A stretch of 64,000 bases of DNA from Halotia branconii CENA392 (GTDB lineage Bacteria > Cyanobacteriota > Cyanobacteriia > Cyanobacteriales > Nostocaceae): NCBI RefSeq assembly GCF_029953635.1, contig NZ_CP124543.1, positions 5,751,802 through 5,815,801 on the forward strand, in the 5' to 3' direction. Both the position numbers and the translations under genes were made by a program. The number at the start of each line of letters is the position of its first letter. The first letter of the stretch is position 1. The notes below the pieces were generated by a model, which saw nothing but the letters and a program-made list of their open reading frames with translations, did not search any database and was not told the DNA's origin. Shown piece after piece: positions 37,470 to 46,400 of this stretch.

Positions 37470-38585
37470 ATGGCTAACGATAGCAAAAAAAGCATACCAC
37501 TGAGTCATGATGCCATGCAACTGATCAGAGGTGTAATAATTGGTAAATTAGTTACATTAGTAGTCATGGGTGGGCTGTTGTGGTTATGGTTGAAACCTCG
37601 CCTCCAAGTAGCTCAAAATACTCCTTCGCCTACTGTAAGTGTAACAAACACCTCTAACAATCGGGCAATGTCTACCTTTCAAGATGTGACAGATGTGCCT
37701 AGTGGTTATTTTAATTATGGTGGAAGTACGTCCTGGGCACCCATTAGACAACTCGTAGATTCTCAGATTCAGCTGACTCGTCCAGAGTTTCAGCTGCAAT
37801 ACGTGAATCCCGCTGATAGTAGCCCTGGTAATGGCTCAGGTATTCGCATGTTGCTTGACGGGAAATTAGATTTTGCTCAGTCTTCTCGCCCCCTGACAGC
37901 CGCAGAAAGAAATATAGCTCGGCAGAGAGGCTTTACTTTAGAGCAACGTCAGGTTGGTATTGATGCCATAGCAGTAGTAGTTAACCCAGCACTAAAAGTA
38001 ACTGGTTTAACTGTTGAACAGTTGCAGCAGATTTATTTAGGTAAAATAACCAACTGGAAACAAGTGGGCGGGCCAGACCTTGCTATTACCCCCTTTTCTC
38101 AGCATCCAGAAAATGCAGATTTGCTATTAGTTTCTGGCAAGGAAGTTTTAGACAAGCAAATTCTTGGGTCTAATGTGCAGTATGTATACTCCACGACTGA
38201 GGCTCTGCGTCGTGTTAACCAAACTCCTGGCGGTCTTTATTATGGTTCTGCTCGTGGAGTAGTGTATCAATGTATGGTCAAGCCTCTACGTTTGGGTATT
38301 ACTTCCGCACAGTTAGTTCCCCCCTACCAAGAACCTTTAGTACCTTCAAATCAGTGTCCGCAAAATCGCAATCAGCTGAATACGGAAGTAATCAAGAATG
38401 GTAGTTATCCTATCACCACTAGACTGTTTGTGATTATTAAGCAAAACCAAAGACAGGAGCAGCAAGCAGGAGAAGCTTATGCCAGACTTTTGGAGACTGA
38501 CCAGGGTCAAAGGGTAATCAAGCAAGTTGGGTTTGTTGCAGAAACAAGTGAAAATTCAGTAGCTTCGTCGAGCCAAGGAAAGTAA
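37470..38585 (+). CDS. Membrane-anchored PstS-like phosphate-binding domain protein
   Basis: A 371-residue protein. A transmembrane anchor (VIIGKLVTLVVMGGLLWLWL, about 20-40) is followed by a periplasmic-binding-protein fold of the PstS/SphX type: YFNYGGSTSWAPIRQLVD near 82, GSGIRMLLDGKLDFAQSSRP near 122 and VEQLQQIYLGKITNWKQVGG near 182. The uncleaved anchor suggests a tethered sensor or scavenger rather than a free binding protein. No pstCAB genes are nearby. It ends about 1.2 kb before hphB. Confidence 0.85.
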   Translation: MANDSKKSIPLSHDAMQLIRGVIIGKLVTLVVMGGLLWLWLKPRLQVAQNTPSPTVSVTNTSNNRAMSTFQDVTDVPSGYFNYGGSTSWAPIRQLVDSQIQLTRPEFQLQYVNPADSSPGNGSGIRMLLDGKLDFAQSSRPLTAAERNIARQRGFTLEQRQVGIDAIAVVVNPALKVTGLTVEQLQQIYLGKITNWKQVGGPDLAITPFSQHPENADLLLVSGKEVLDKQILGSNVQYVYSTTEALRRVNQTPGGLYYGSARGVVYQCMVKPLRLGITSAQLVPPYQEPLVPSNQCPQNRNQLNTEVIKNGSYPITTRLFVIIKQNQRQEQQAGEAYARLLETDQGQRVIKQVGFVAETSENSVASSSQGK

Positions 38586-38741
38586 ATAAGCTACTTTTGG
38601 GTGTGGCTCTTTATCAAAAGACAAAGTACTACATTAGTTTCTGTTTTCTAACCTAAAAAGGTAAAATTAAGCGATCGCAAAAGATCAAATACAAAAACTG
38701 TCTTCTAGGTTATACAATTTGCCAGAAGGAGTTTATAAAAC

Positions 38742-38778
38742 TTTGCTCTATTATTATATGAGATAATAATAGAGCAAA
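38742..38778. terminator. Perfect 16-bp AT-rich hairpin
   Basis: TTTGCTCTATTATTAT (38742-38757) and its exact complement (38763-38778) flank a 5-nt loop ATGAG. It may end the PstS-like transcript, although no long T-run follows. Confidence 0.6.
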
Positions 38779-39362
38779 AAGTTTATGAGTTTTAAAATAT
38801 TAATAATTAGTAATGATTTTTTAATAACTATCTTCAATCTTTTAATTATCTGTTTAACAGTGTTAACTGTCTTTTAAATTTAATTTTTTTGTCTTAAATG
38901 TCTTAGTTTTCTTTTAATTATTTAATTCAATTTTCGGCTGTTTTATTAACTGCTTTTATCTACATCTTGCTTTTTTTATAACTATGAAAACTTAGAAAAA
39001 CAGGATAAATATCTAAAAATTCATCTACCATAATCAAAAATGAAGTTCCGCAGCTGTCCTAGTTTCTGACGCACTTGGCATTCTTGAAGATGTGCAAGTA
39101 GGACTCTGAGGATTTGTGAGAGTTTAAAATAAATGGCTTTTGTCAATGAGAATTTTTTTAAACGCACAGAGGCGCGGAGGTTTACACAGAGGTTTTATGA
39201 TTCAACCTCAGGACTGACGCAAAATTATGAAAAAACGTAGACCAAAAGGCTTGCCGCAAGTTACCACATAGACGCATCAGTGGTTACTCTTACGAGAATA
39301 GCTGTGTTTGACTGTTATTCTGTCGAGCTTTTTTACACCCTTTTTGACTTTTCAAACATTCT

Positions 39363-39410
39363 CTTAACTGTCTTAACTGTCTACTTAAATATCTTAACTG
39401 TCTTAACTGT
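39363..39410 (+). repeat. Four CTTAACTGT units in two tandem pairs upstream of hphB
   Basis: Exact CTTAACTGT units lie at 39363, 39372, 39393 and 39402; a related cttaaata sits between the pairs. Adjacent units are 9 bp apart and the pairs 30 bp apart, which is close to three helical turns. It could be a binding site array or a simple repeat. Confidence 0.6.
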
Positions 39411-39563
39411 TATTGTATTTTTATAATTAACATGAGAATATCTAAGAGCAAAATTTAATTAATCAAAAAATGTTTTAAATCTGATTACAGTAAGTTGGAA
39501 GACGTATTATATAGCAACCCGATTTGATTAATCAATATATTTGCATAAGGAGTAAACGGAGAA

Positions 39564-39613
39564 CACTTCGGCTACTTCGACTGCGCTCAGCACAAGTACG
39601 CTCAGTGCATCGC
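39564..39613. repeat. Dispersed palindromic repeat upstream of hphB
   Basis: cttcggctacttcgactgcg followed by ctcagcacaagtacgctcag matches copies at 29315 and 30869. It lies about 150 bp before hphB and may contribute a folded leader or simply be a passenger. Confidence 0.75.
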
Positions 39614-39760
39614 AGGGAACAAGAGATTTCAGGGTGTACTAAGTTTTTTCTCTAAATCAAATATGAGTCTTATAGAGTATTGTTTTTTTAATTACCTTAT
39701 ATGTAGTGTCTAAACTTGATTTTTCAGGCTTTAATTTGAGGTTTAATTTTTAGCGGAGAA

Positions 39761-40852
39761 ATGAGGTCTTTAAATAATCCGTATTATCGTATTGTTGCTA
39801 TTCCTGGAGAAGGAATTGGCACAGAGGTTGTAGCAGCTTCCTTAAAAGTTTTACAACAAGTAGCTAAACTAGAAGAATTTATTTTGCAGGTAGATTATGG
39901 TTGGTTAGGCGCAACAGCATTAGAAAAATTTGGTAGTGATTTTCCTCAAGCCACGGTTGAGCTATGTAATGGATCTGATGGGATTCTATTTGGTGCGGTT
40001 ACTCAGGGTGGACTGCTAGAACTGCGAAAGCACTATGATTTTTTTTGCAATCTCCGTCCAATTCGGATGGTTAAAAGTTTGGTGCATAAATCAAGCCTGA
40101 AACCAGAGAAAGTACAAGGACTCGATATACTGATAATTCGTGAATTGGTCAGTGGGATATATTTTGGCCTAGCTGGACGTGCGACAGATGAAAAGGGAGC
40201 TTATGGCTACCATACTATGCTTTATTACGATGAAGAGATTCGGCGTATAGCTCGTCAAGCTTTGCAAAAAGCCCAACAACGCCGAGGATTACTCACCATC
40301 GCCCACAAAGAAAATGCCTTACCTAATTTACCTTGGACGCAGCTAGTACAAGCAGAAGCCATCAATTTTCCAGAGGTTGTTGTCGAATCAATGTTAGTGG
40401 ATAACTTAGCCATGCAAATGGTGATGAATCCCCAGAGATTTGATGTAATTTTGGCAGGTAATTTATTTGGAGATATTCTCAGCGATATTGGTGGTGCTTT
40501 AGTTGGCTCTGTTGGCTTGTTAGGATCAGCTAGCTTAAATGCTGATGGATTTGGACTATACGAAGCAATTCACGGTACAGCTCCAGACATTGCTGGTAAA
40601 GGAATTGCTAATCCTCTAGGAACTTTGGGAGCTTGTGTTTTAATGCTCCAGCAGTGGGGTGAAGTAAGAGCTGCACAACGAATTATGGCAGCACAAGAGC
40701 GAGTTTTAGCCAAAGGATATCGGACAGCAGATTTGTATACCCAAGGTTCAGAAATATTGGTCAATACTGAAGAATTAATTGACCTTTTATTAGCAGAAAT
40801 TGATAGCAAACAAAATTCTGAAATGGGGGTATTTCATGAGTCATTTAGATAA
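39761..40852 (+). CDS. hphB: Isopropylmalate dehydrogenase-like HphB (homo-amino-acid pathway)
   Basis: A 363-residue LeuB-family decarboxylating dehydrogenase: IVAIPGEGIGTEVVAASL, RELVSGIYFG near 130, the Asp-rich cofactor/metal region AGNLFGDILSDIGGALVGS near 233 and GLYEAIHGTAPDIAGKGIA near 267. In the Hph pathway the enzyme oxidises and decarboxylates 3-benzylmalate-type intermediates, so that phenylalanine or tyrosine precursors are extended by one carbon. That role is inferred from its overlap with the LeuD-LeuC fusion and from the adjacent anabaenopeptin-type synthetase. Plain leucine biosynthesis (LeuB) is the alternative. The stop overlaps the hphCD start by 17 bp. Confidence 0.85.
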   Translation: MRSLNNPYYRIVAIPGEGIGTEVVAASLKVLQQVAKLEEFILQVDYGWLGATALEKFGSDFPQATVELCNGSDGILFGAVTQGGLLELRKHYDFFCNLRPIRMVKSLVHKSSLKPEKVQGLDILIIRELVSGIYFGLAGRATDEKGAYGYHTMLYYDEEIRRIARQALQKAQQRRGLLTIAHKENALPNLPWTQLVQAEAINFPEVVVESMLVDNLAMQMVMNPQRFDVILAGNLFGDILSDIGGALVGSVGLLGSASLNADGFGLYEAIHGTAPDIAGKGIANPLGTLGACVLMLQQWGEVRAAQRIMAAQERVLAKGYRTADLYTQGSEILVNTEELIDLLLAEIDSKQNSEMGVFHESFR

Positions 40853-42545
40853 AGTTTTACAGTTAGGAGATGATATTAATACCGATGATATTATTCCTGC
40901 CAATCGAGCCACGGCAGACGATCCTGACTCGTTAAAATATTATGCTTTAGAACACGTGGTGGGAGTAGGAGAATTACTCAAATACAATGCGATCGCAGCT
41001 GGAGAAAATTTTGGTTGTGGCTCTAGTCGAGAAATTGCCCCCATTGCCCTCAAAGCTGCTGGTATTCAAAAGATTCAGGCAAAATCATTTGCAGAAATTT
41101 TTTATCGCAACAGCATCAATATTGGGCTACCCCTAGAAATTTTAGGAGCAAAACCAGAAAATCCGGTAGTAGATGCGATCGCCAAAGCTGGAGGACTAAT
41201 CCCTTTTAATCAGATGCGTCGTCAAGGAAAAATTACCATTCCTGGGAGCGTTACATCCAAAAGACCGATGACTTTAGTCGAAAAACTCCTCGCTCAAGCC
41301 TCCGGTAATCCCTACGTCCAACCAGGAGAAGTGGTCTTTGCCAAGGTTGATTTAGCTTTATCTCATGATGCTGTAGCTGCGCCTGTAGCCAGGACATTTT
41401 ATCAGCACTATGGAGCAGAGGCAAAATTATGGGATGCTCAAAGGGTGGTTTTGGTAGCAGATCACTTTATTCAAGTTAATGACATCCGTAATGACCGCAA
41501 AGCCAATCTCATGTATCAACAGATGGTTGATTTTGCCAAAGACCAAGGATGTTATTTATTTGACCTAGTTTCCCCAGGTGAAGCAGCAGGTATCTGTCAT
41601 GTTTTACTCCCAGAAAAAGGATTTGTACGTCCAGGAATGATCATTGCTGGTACAGATTCCCATACTTGCACCTATGGAGCATTAGGAGCCTTTTCTACTG
41701 GGGTTGGAACTACAGATATGGCTAATATCTTTGCAATGGGGGATATATGGATTCGCGTTCCGCCAACATTAGTATTTGAGTTGTCTGGAACTTTACCACC
41801 CCATATCAGTGCTAAAGATATTATCCTGTTTATTCTGGGACAAATCAGCTGTGCTGGCGCTACTGGTAAAGTGATGGAATTTAGCGGGTCAATCCTAGAA
41901 CAGCTACCCTTTGATGAACGCTTAACTTTAGCGAATATGGCTGTTGAATGTGGCGCTATCTGTGGCTTAATTGTGCCTGATGACATGATGCGGGATTACG
42001 TCAAGAGTCGCTCTAGCCAAGAATTTGCAGAAGTTATGGCCGATGCTGAAGCTGAGTACGAAAAAGTATATCAATTTGACCTCACTCATCTAGAACCACA
42101 AGTAGCCCTTCCTCCAAAACCAGATCGAGTAGTTGCGATTAGCCAATTACAAGAAACTCCGATTACTAAAGCTTTTATTGGCTCTTGTACAGGAGGCAAA
42201 CTTTACGATTTAGCTGAAGCTGCGGCAGTTTTGCAAGGTCGTCAACTCGCAGATGGAGTTGACTTATTTATTGTTCCTGCTTCTGTAGAAATTCGCAAGC
42301 AAGCTGAAACATTAGGCTATCTCGATATTTTTGCTCAAGCAGGCGCAAAGATTTTGAAGACAGGTTGTGGCGCTTGTATCAATTCTGGAATTGGGGTTTT
42401 GAACAAAGAAGAAACGGGAGTTTATGCAACCAATCGCAACTTTAAAGGACGCAGTGGCGATCCTACAGGCAAAAACTATTTGGCTTCTCCAAGAACAGTG
42501 GCGATATCAGCCGTAAAAGGTAAAATTAGCCACTTTCTAGATTAA
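40836..42545 (+). CDS. hphCD: Isopropylmalate isomerase-like LeuD-LeuC fusion, HphCD
   Basis: A 569-residue protein from the ATG at 40836. Residues 1-165 are the small aconitase domain (DDINTDDIIPANRAT, GENFGCGSSREIAPIAL, then FYRNSINIGLPL). The large domain follows, with GTDSHTCTYGALGAFSTGVG near 275 and three Fe-S cysteines in GSCTGG (near 452) and TGCGACINSG (near 512). Small-before-large is a permuted fusion compared with aconitase (large-before-small) and with the separate LeuC and LeuD subunits. HphCD isomerises 2-benzylmalate-type acids to the 3-isomer. It overlaps hphB, so the two are surely co-translated. Confidence 0.9.
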   Translation: MSHLDKVLQLGDDINTDDIIPANRATADDPDSLKYYALEHVVGVGELLKYNAIAAGENFGCGSSREIAPIALKAAGIQKIQAKSFAEIFYRNSINIGLPLEILGAKPENPVVDAIAKAGGLIPFNQMRRQGKITIPGSVTSKRPMTLVEKLLAQASGNPYVQPGEVVFAKVDLALSHDAVAAPVARTFYQHYGAEAKLWDAQRVVLVADHFIQVNDIRNDRKANLMYQQMVDFAKDQGCYLFDLVSPGEAAGICHVLLPEKGFVRPGMIIAGTDSHTCTYGALGAFSTGVGTTDMANIFAMGDIWIRVPPTLVFELSGTLPPHISAKDIILFILGQISCAGATGKVMEFSGSILEQLPFDERLTLANMAVECGAICGLIVPDDMMRDYVKSRSSQEFAEVMADAEAEYEKVYQFDLTHLEPQVALPPKPDRVVAISQLQETPITKAFIGSCTGGKLYDLAEAAAVLQGRQLADGVDLFIVPASVEIRKQAETLGYLDIFAQAGAKILKTGCGACINSGIGVLNKEETGVYATNRNFKGRSGDPTGKNYLASPRTVAISAVKGKISHFLD

Positions 42546-42724
42546 AAATGCAGATATAACCAGGAGAAAAATGTTAAAAATTTAGCTTTATTTAAGCGCG
42601 AGTGTCTTTTATTTAATTTAGTGTAGATTTTGAAATCGGTTGCTTTATCTATATCCATAAAGATGCCAATTTCATACAACTAGAAAAGTTTTAACCAACA
42701 ATACAAGGACATAGGGTAATTCAC

Positions 42725-43117
42725 ATGGACGAACTCGTAAAAAAACTAGCTGGTCTAGGTCTTCCTGGCATAATTCTTGTAGTTTTGGCAGCTTCATCAG
42801 CAGGTAGCAATGCTGCTATTGTTGCTGCTCTCACAGCAGTAGGAGGCCCGTTAGGTATTATTGGCGGGATAGGTTTACTTGGTTTGGCTGGAGTGTTAGG
42901 AGATGCTATCTCTGGATTCGGGGTTGAAGCTATTTTGAAAGCTGTTTATTCAGAACGGAGCAAAAACGAATCTGTAAGAGTTCTCCTCAAAGAAATTAAT
43001 GATTTACCAATTTCTGACGAGCTAAAACTCAAACTGAAAAACCATCTTAGTCCAGAACATACTACTTATGCCGAAACTGTTGAAGGGCCACGGACAGTCG
43101 AAATCGTCGAAGAATAA
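42725..43117 (+). CDS. Small Gly/Ala-rich hydrophobic protein between hphCD and the NRPS genes
   Basis: A 130-residue protein of unknown function. Residues 1-10 (MDELVKKLAG) are amphipathic. About 12-70 are hydrophobic and rich in Gly and Ala with GxxxG spacing (LGLPGIILVVLAASSAG, GGPLGIIGGIGLLGLAGVLG), enough for two packed membrane helices. About 80-112 form a charged helical part (LKEINDLPISDELKLKLKNH) and the tail is acidic. I have a memory of similar small proteins beginning MDELVKKLAGLGLPG in other cyanobacteria, with no assigned role. It has its own gap and terminator, so it is not certain to belong to the pathway. Confidence 0.75.
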   Translation: MDELVKKLAGLGLPGIILVVLAASSAGSNAAIVAALTAVGGPLGIIGGIGLLGLAGVLGDAISGFGVEAILKAVYSERSKNESVRVLLKEINDLPISDELKLKLKNHLSPEHTTYAETVEGPRTVEIVEE

Positions 43118-43173
43118 ATAGTTTCACTGCTAGTTTTGGTGGCATTATCAAAATTACGATAAGAATAGAAAAT

Positions 43174-43220
43174 GGCCTATGAGTCCGATTTCAACGGATT
43201 ATTCTCTCAAAGGCCTTTTC
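43174..43220 (+). terminator. Terminator after the Gly-rich protein gene
   Basis: GGCCT (43174-43178) pairs with AGGCC (43211-43215), with an inner GAG-TCCG/CGGA-CTC stem, followed by TTTTCT. It suggests that the NRPS genes start from a separate promoter in 43220-43412, although read-through is possible. Confidence 0.65.
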
Positions 43221-43412
43221 TATACTATGAAAGCACTTTGCACTTGCATTTTTTTGAGCAAAAATTAAATCAATGACAGGTTGATAATTTTTACCTGTAA
43301 TATGTAAAAATCATCAAATACTAAATTGGAAGTTAATATTAGTTAGTCATATACATTGGTAATTAGTATTGATTAAATAAAGCATCGATTTATATAAGAA
43401 GTTGTGGAAGAA

Positions 43413-46400
43413 ATGGTGATTAACTCAAATCGTGCTGTCGAAAAAAATCCAGGTTTAACTGAGCAGGAATTGCATAAAATATTAGTGGAATGGAATGATA
43501 CAAAGGTAGATTATCATCAAGATTTGTGCGTGCATGAATTATTTGCATCACAAGTAGAAAAAACACCAGATAATATTGCAGTCGTCTTTGATGGACAGCA
43601 AATTACTTATCAAGAGTTAAATCACCGAGCTAATCAAGTTGCTCATTATTTGCAATCTTTGGATGTTAAACCAGAAGTTCTGGTAGGGATTTGTGTAGAA
43701 CGTTCCCTAGATGCGATCGCTGGCTTATTGGGGATTCTCAAGGCTGGTGGTGCATATCTTCCCTTAGATCCAACCTATCCCCAAGAACGTTTATCGTTTA
43801 TGGTGGCGGATGCACAATTGCAAGTGTTATTAACTCAGCAGAAGTTTGTCACAGAGTTCTCTGCAAGCAAAGTACAGACGATTTGTCTAGATACGGATTG
43901 GGAATTAATTGATCGGCAAAGCCAAGATAATCCTAATAGCTATGTAACGGCAGAAAATTTAGCTTATGTAATTTACACATCTGGCTCTACAGGTACGCCC
44001 AAGGGAGTTGCTGTACCGCATCGAGCTGTAAATCGGCTAGTATGCAACACTAATTACGTACAATTAGCAGCAAGCGATCGCATAGCTCAAGCTTCAAATA
44101 CTTCATTCGATGCATCCACATTTGAGATTTGGGGAGCGCTGCTACATGGAGCTACTTTGGTAGTAGTTCCTCAGAATGTTGTACTTTCACTCCAGCATTT
44201 TGCAGAGTACATCCGCGAACAAGGAATCAGCGTTTTATTTTTAACCACAGCCTTATTTAATCAGTTTGCTAGGGTTGTACCGCAAGCATTTCAAAGCCTG
44301 CGCTACTTGCTGTTTGGCGGCGAGGCGGTAGATCCCAAATCAGTGAAAGCAGTTCTGAGGAATGGCGCACCACAGCACTTACTGCACGTTTACGGCCCGA
44401 CGGAAAATACAACATTCTCTTGTTGGTATCTAGTTAAGGATGTTGCAAAAGGAGTAACAAATATACCCATTGGTTGCCCAATATCTAATACACAAATATA
44501 TCTACTAGACTCTGAACTCCAACCAGTTCCCGTTGGTACTCCTGGCGAAATCTATCTTGGCGGTGACGGCTTGGCAAAAGGTTACTTAAACCGTCCAGAG
44601 TTAACGAAGGAAAGGTTTATTAAATTGGGCATGGGGCATGGGGCATGGGGCATTGATGATTCTTGTTTGTCTCCTTGTTCCCAGTCTCTAACTTTATATA
44701 AAACGGGAGATTTAGCGCGGTATTTACCAGACGGTAATATTGAGTTTTTGGGGCGAGTTGATCATCAGGTAAAGATTCGCGGTTTTCGGATTGAATTAGG
44801 CGAAATTGAGACACTTTTGAGCCAACATCCGGATGTACAGCAGGCAGTGGTAATTGTCCGCGAAGATATTCCTGGTGACAAACGGCTAGTTGCTTATATT
44901 GTTCCTCATCAAAAATTGGCAACAAACACCATTACCTTAAAACGCTTTCTGGAAGAAAAGTTGCCGAGTTACATGGTTCCAGCTGCCTTGATGATTCTCG
45001 ACTCTTTGCCCCTGACGGTTAATGGCAAAGTTGATCGTCGTAATCTCCCCGCACCTGCGCGCACGCGCCCCGATTTAGCAGAAACCTTTGTTGCACCTCG
45101 TAACCCGATTGAAGAAAAGTTAGCGGCTATCTGGACTGAGTTACTGGGACTCGATGTCATTGGAGTCAACGATAATTTTTTCCATCTGGGCGGTCATTCC
45201 CTAATTGCTACTCAAATGCTGGCGCGTGTCCGGGAAGTTTTTGCAGTTGAATTATTCTTTCCACAGATATTTACTCACCCGACGATCGCAACTCTGGCTC
45301 AACTGATTGCAAGTGAAGAACAACAACGTCAACGTCCAGTCATCCAGCAAATTCCCCATGAAGGACTCTTGCCAGTTGCCTTTTCTCAAGAGCGAATCTA
45401 CTTTATCCAACAATTAGCACCAGAAAATAGCGCCTACCAATTCCAGGCGACAATGCGATTTAAAGGTCGCCTGGATGTCTCTGTATTACAACGCTCTCTT
45501 GATGAGATTGTGCGACGACATGAAATTTTCCGCACGACTTATCAAGAGGTAAATGGGAGGCTATATCAGGTAATTAACCCACACGAACCCATCAGTTTTG
45601 CTGTCATTGACCTCCAACCACTCCCCGAATCTGAACGGGAAACAGCTGCACAAAAATTGGTAGATGCAGAAGTGCAAACGCACTTGGATATGACGCAACT
45701 ACCGATAATTAAGTGGGTTGTTTTCAAGTTAAACGACCAAGACTATATATTGACCCATGTTGAACATCATATAGCTCATGATGGTTGGTCTTTTAACGTC
45801 TTTTTGAGTGAGTTGGTGGAACTTTATCACGCCTTCTGTGCTGGTCAACCCTCCCCATTACCAGAACTCAGTTTGCAGTTTGCAGACTATGCTCATTGGC
45901 AGCGTGAATGGGCGAAAACCGCCGCAGCTCAAGCCCAATTAAGATATTGGCAACAAAAGTTATCAGGTATTCCGCCTTTGTTGGAATTACCCTGCGATCG
46001 CCCGCGACCCAAAGAGCAAACTTACAATGGCGATCATATCAGGATGGAGCTTCCGGTCGATTTGTGCGAATCTCTGAGAGTTTTCAGCCATCAAGAAGGT
46101 GTCACCTTATTTATGACGATGTTGGCAGCTTTTAAAGTGCTGTTGCATCGATATACTGGGCAAGACGATATTTTTGTCGGTTCTGCGGTTGCTAATCGCC
46201 GGATGCAGGAAGTTGAGAAGTTAATTGGCATGATTGTCAATAACTTGGTGTTACGCACTGATGTTTCAGGTAATCCCACAGTGCGGGAATTACTCGAACG
46301 TGTACGCCAAGTGACAATGGAAGCTTACGCCAACGAAGATGTACCATTCGATAAAGTGGTCGAAGCGATTAGACCAGTTCGCAACCTAAGCCACAATCCC

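Larger units (their letters stand above)
38586..39760. other. Long non-coding gap before the secondary-metabolite block
   Basis: 1175 bp without a credible gene. Contents in order: a GCGATCGC-containing stretch, a strong hairpin (38742-38778), T-rich DNA with TTAACTGT-like words, decayed heptamers resembling Nostoc cgcagaggcg repeats (39160-39195), the CTTAACTGT array (39363-39410) and a dispersed repeat (39564-39613). The hphB promoter should be at its right end. Confidence 0.6.

Noticed and set aside
39761..40852. Primary leucine biosynthesis LeuB
   Set aside because: Overlap with a LeuD-LeuC fusion and placement next to an anabaenopeptin-type NRPS favour HphB, though leucine synthesis is not excluded.
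41672..41986. 104-codon minus-strand ORF inside hphCD
   Set aside because: Antisense shadow; no start context and no family.
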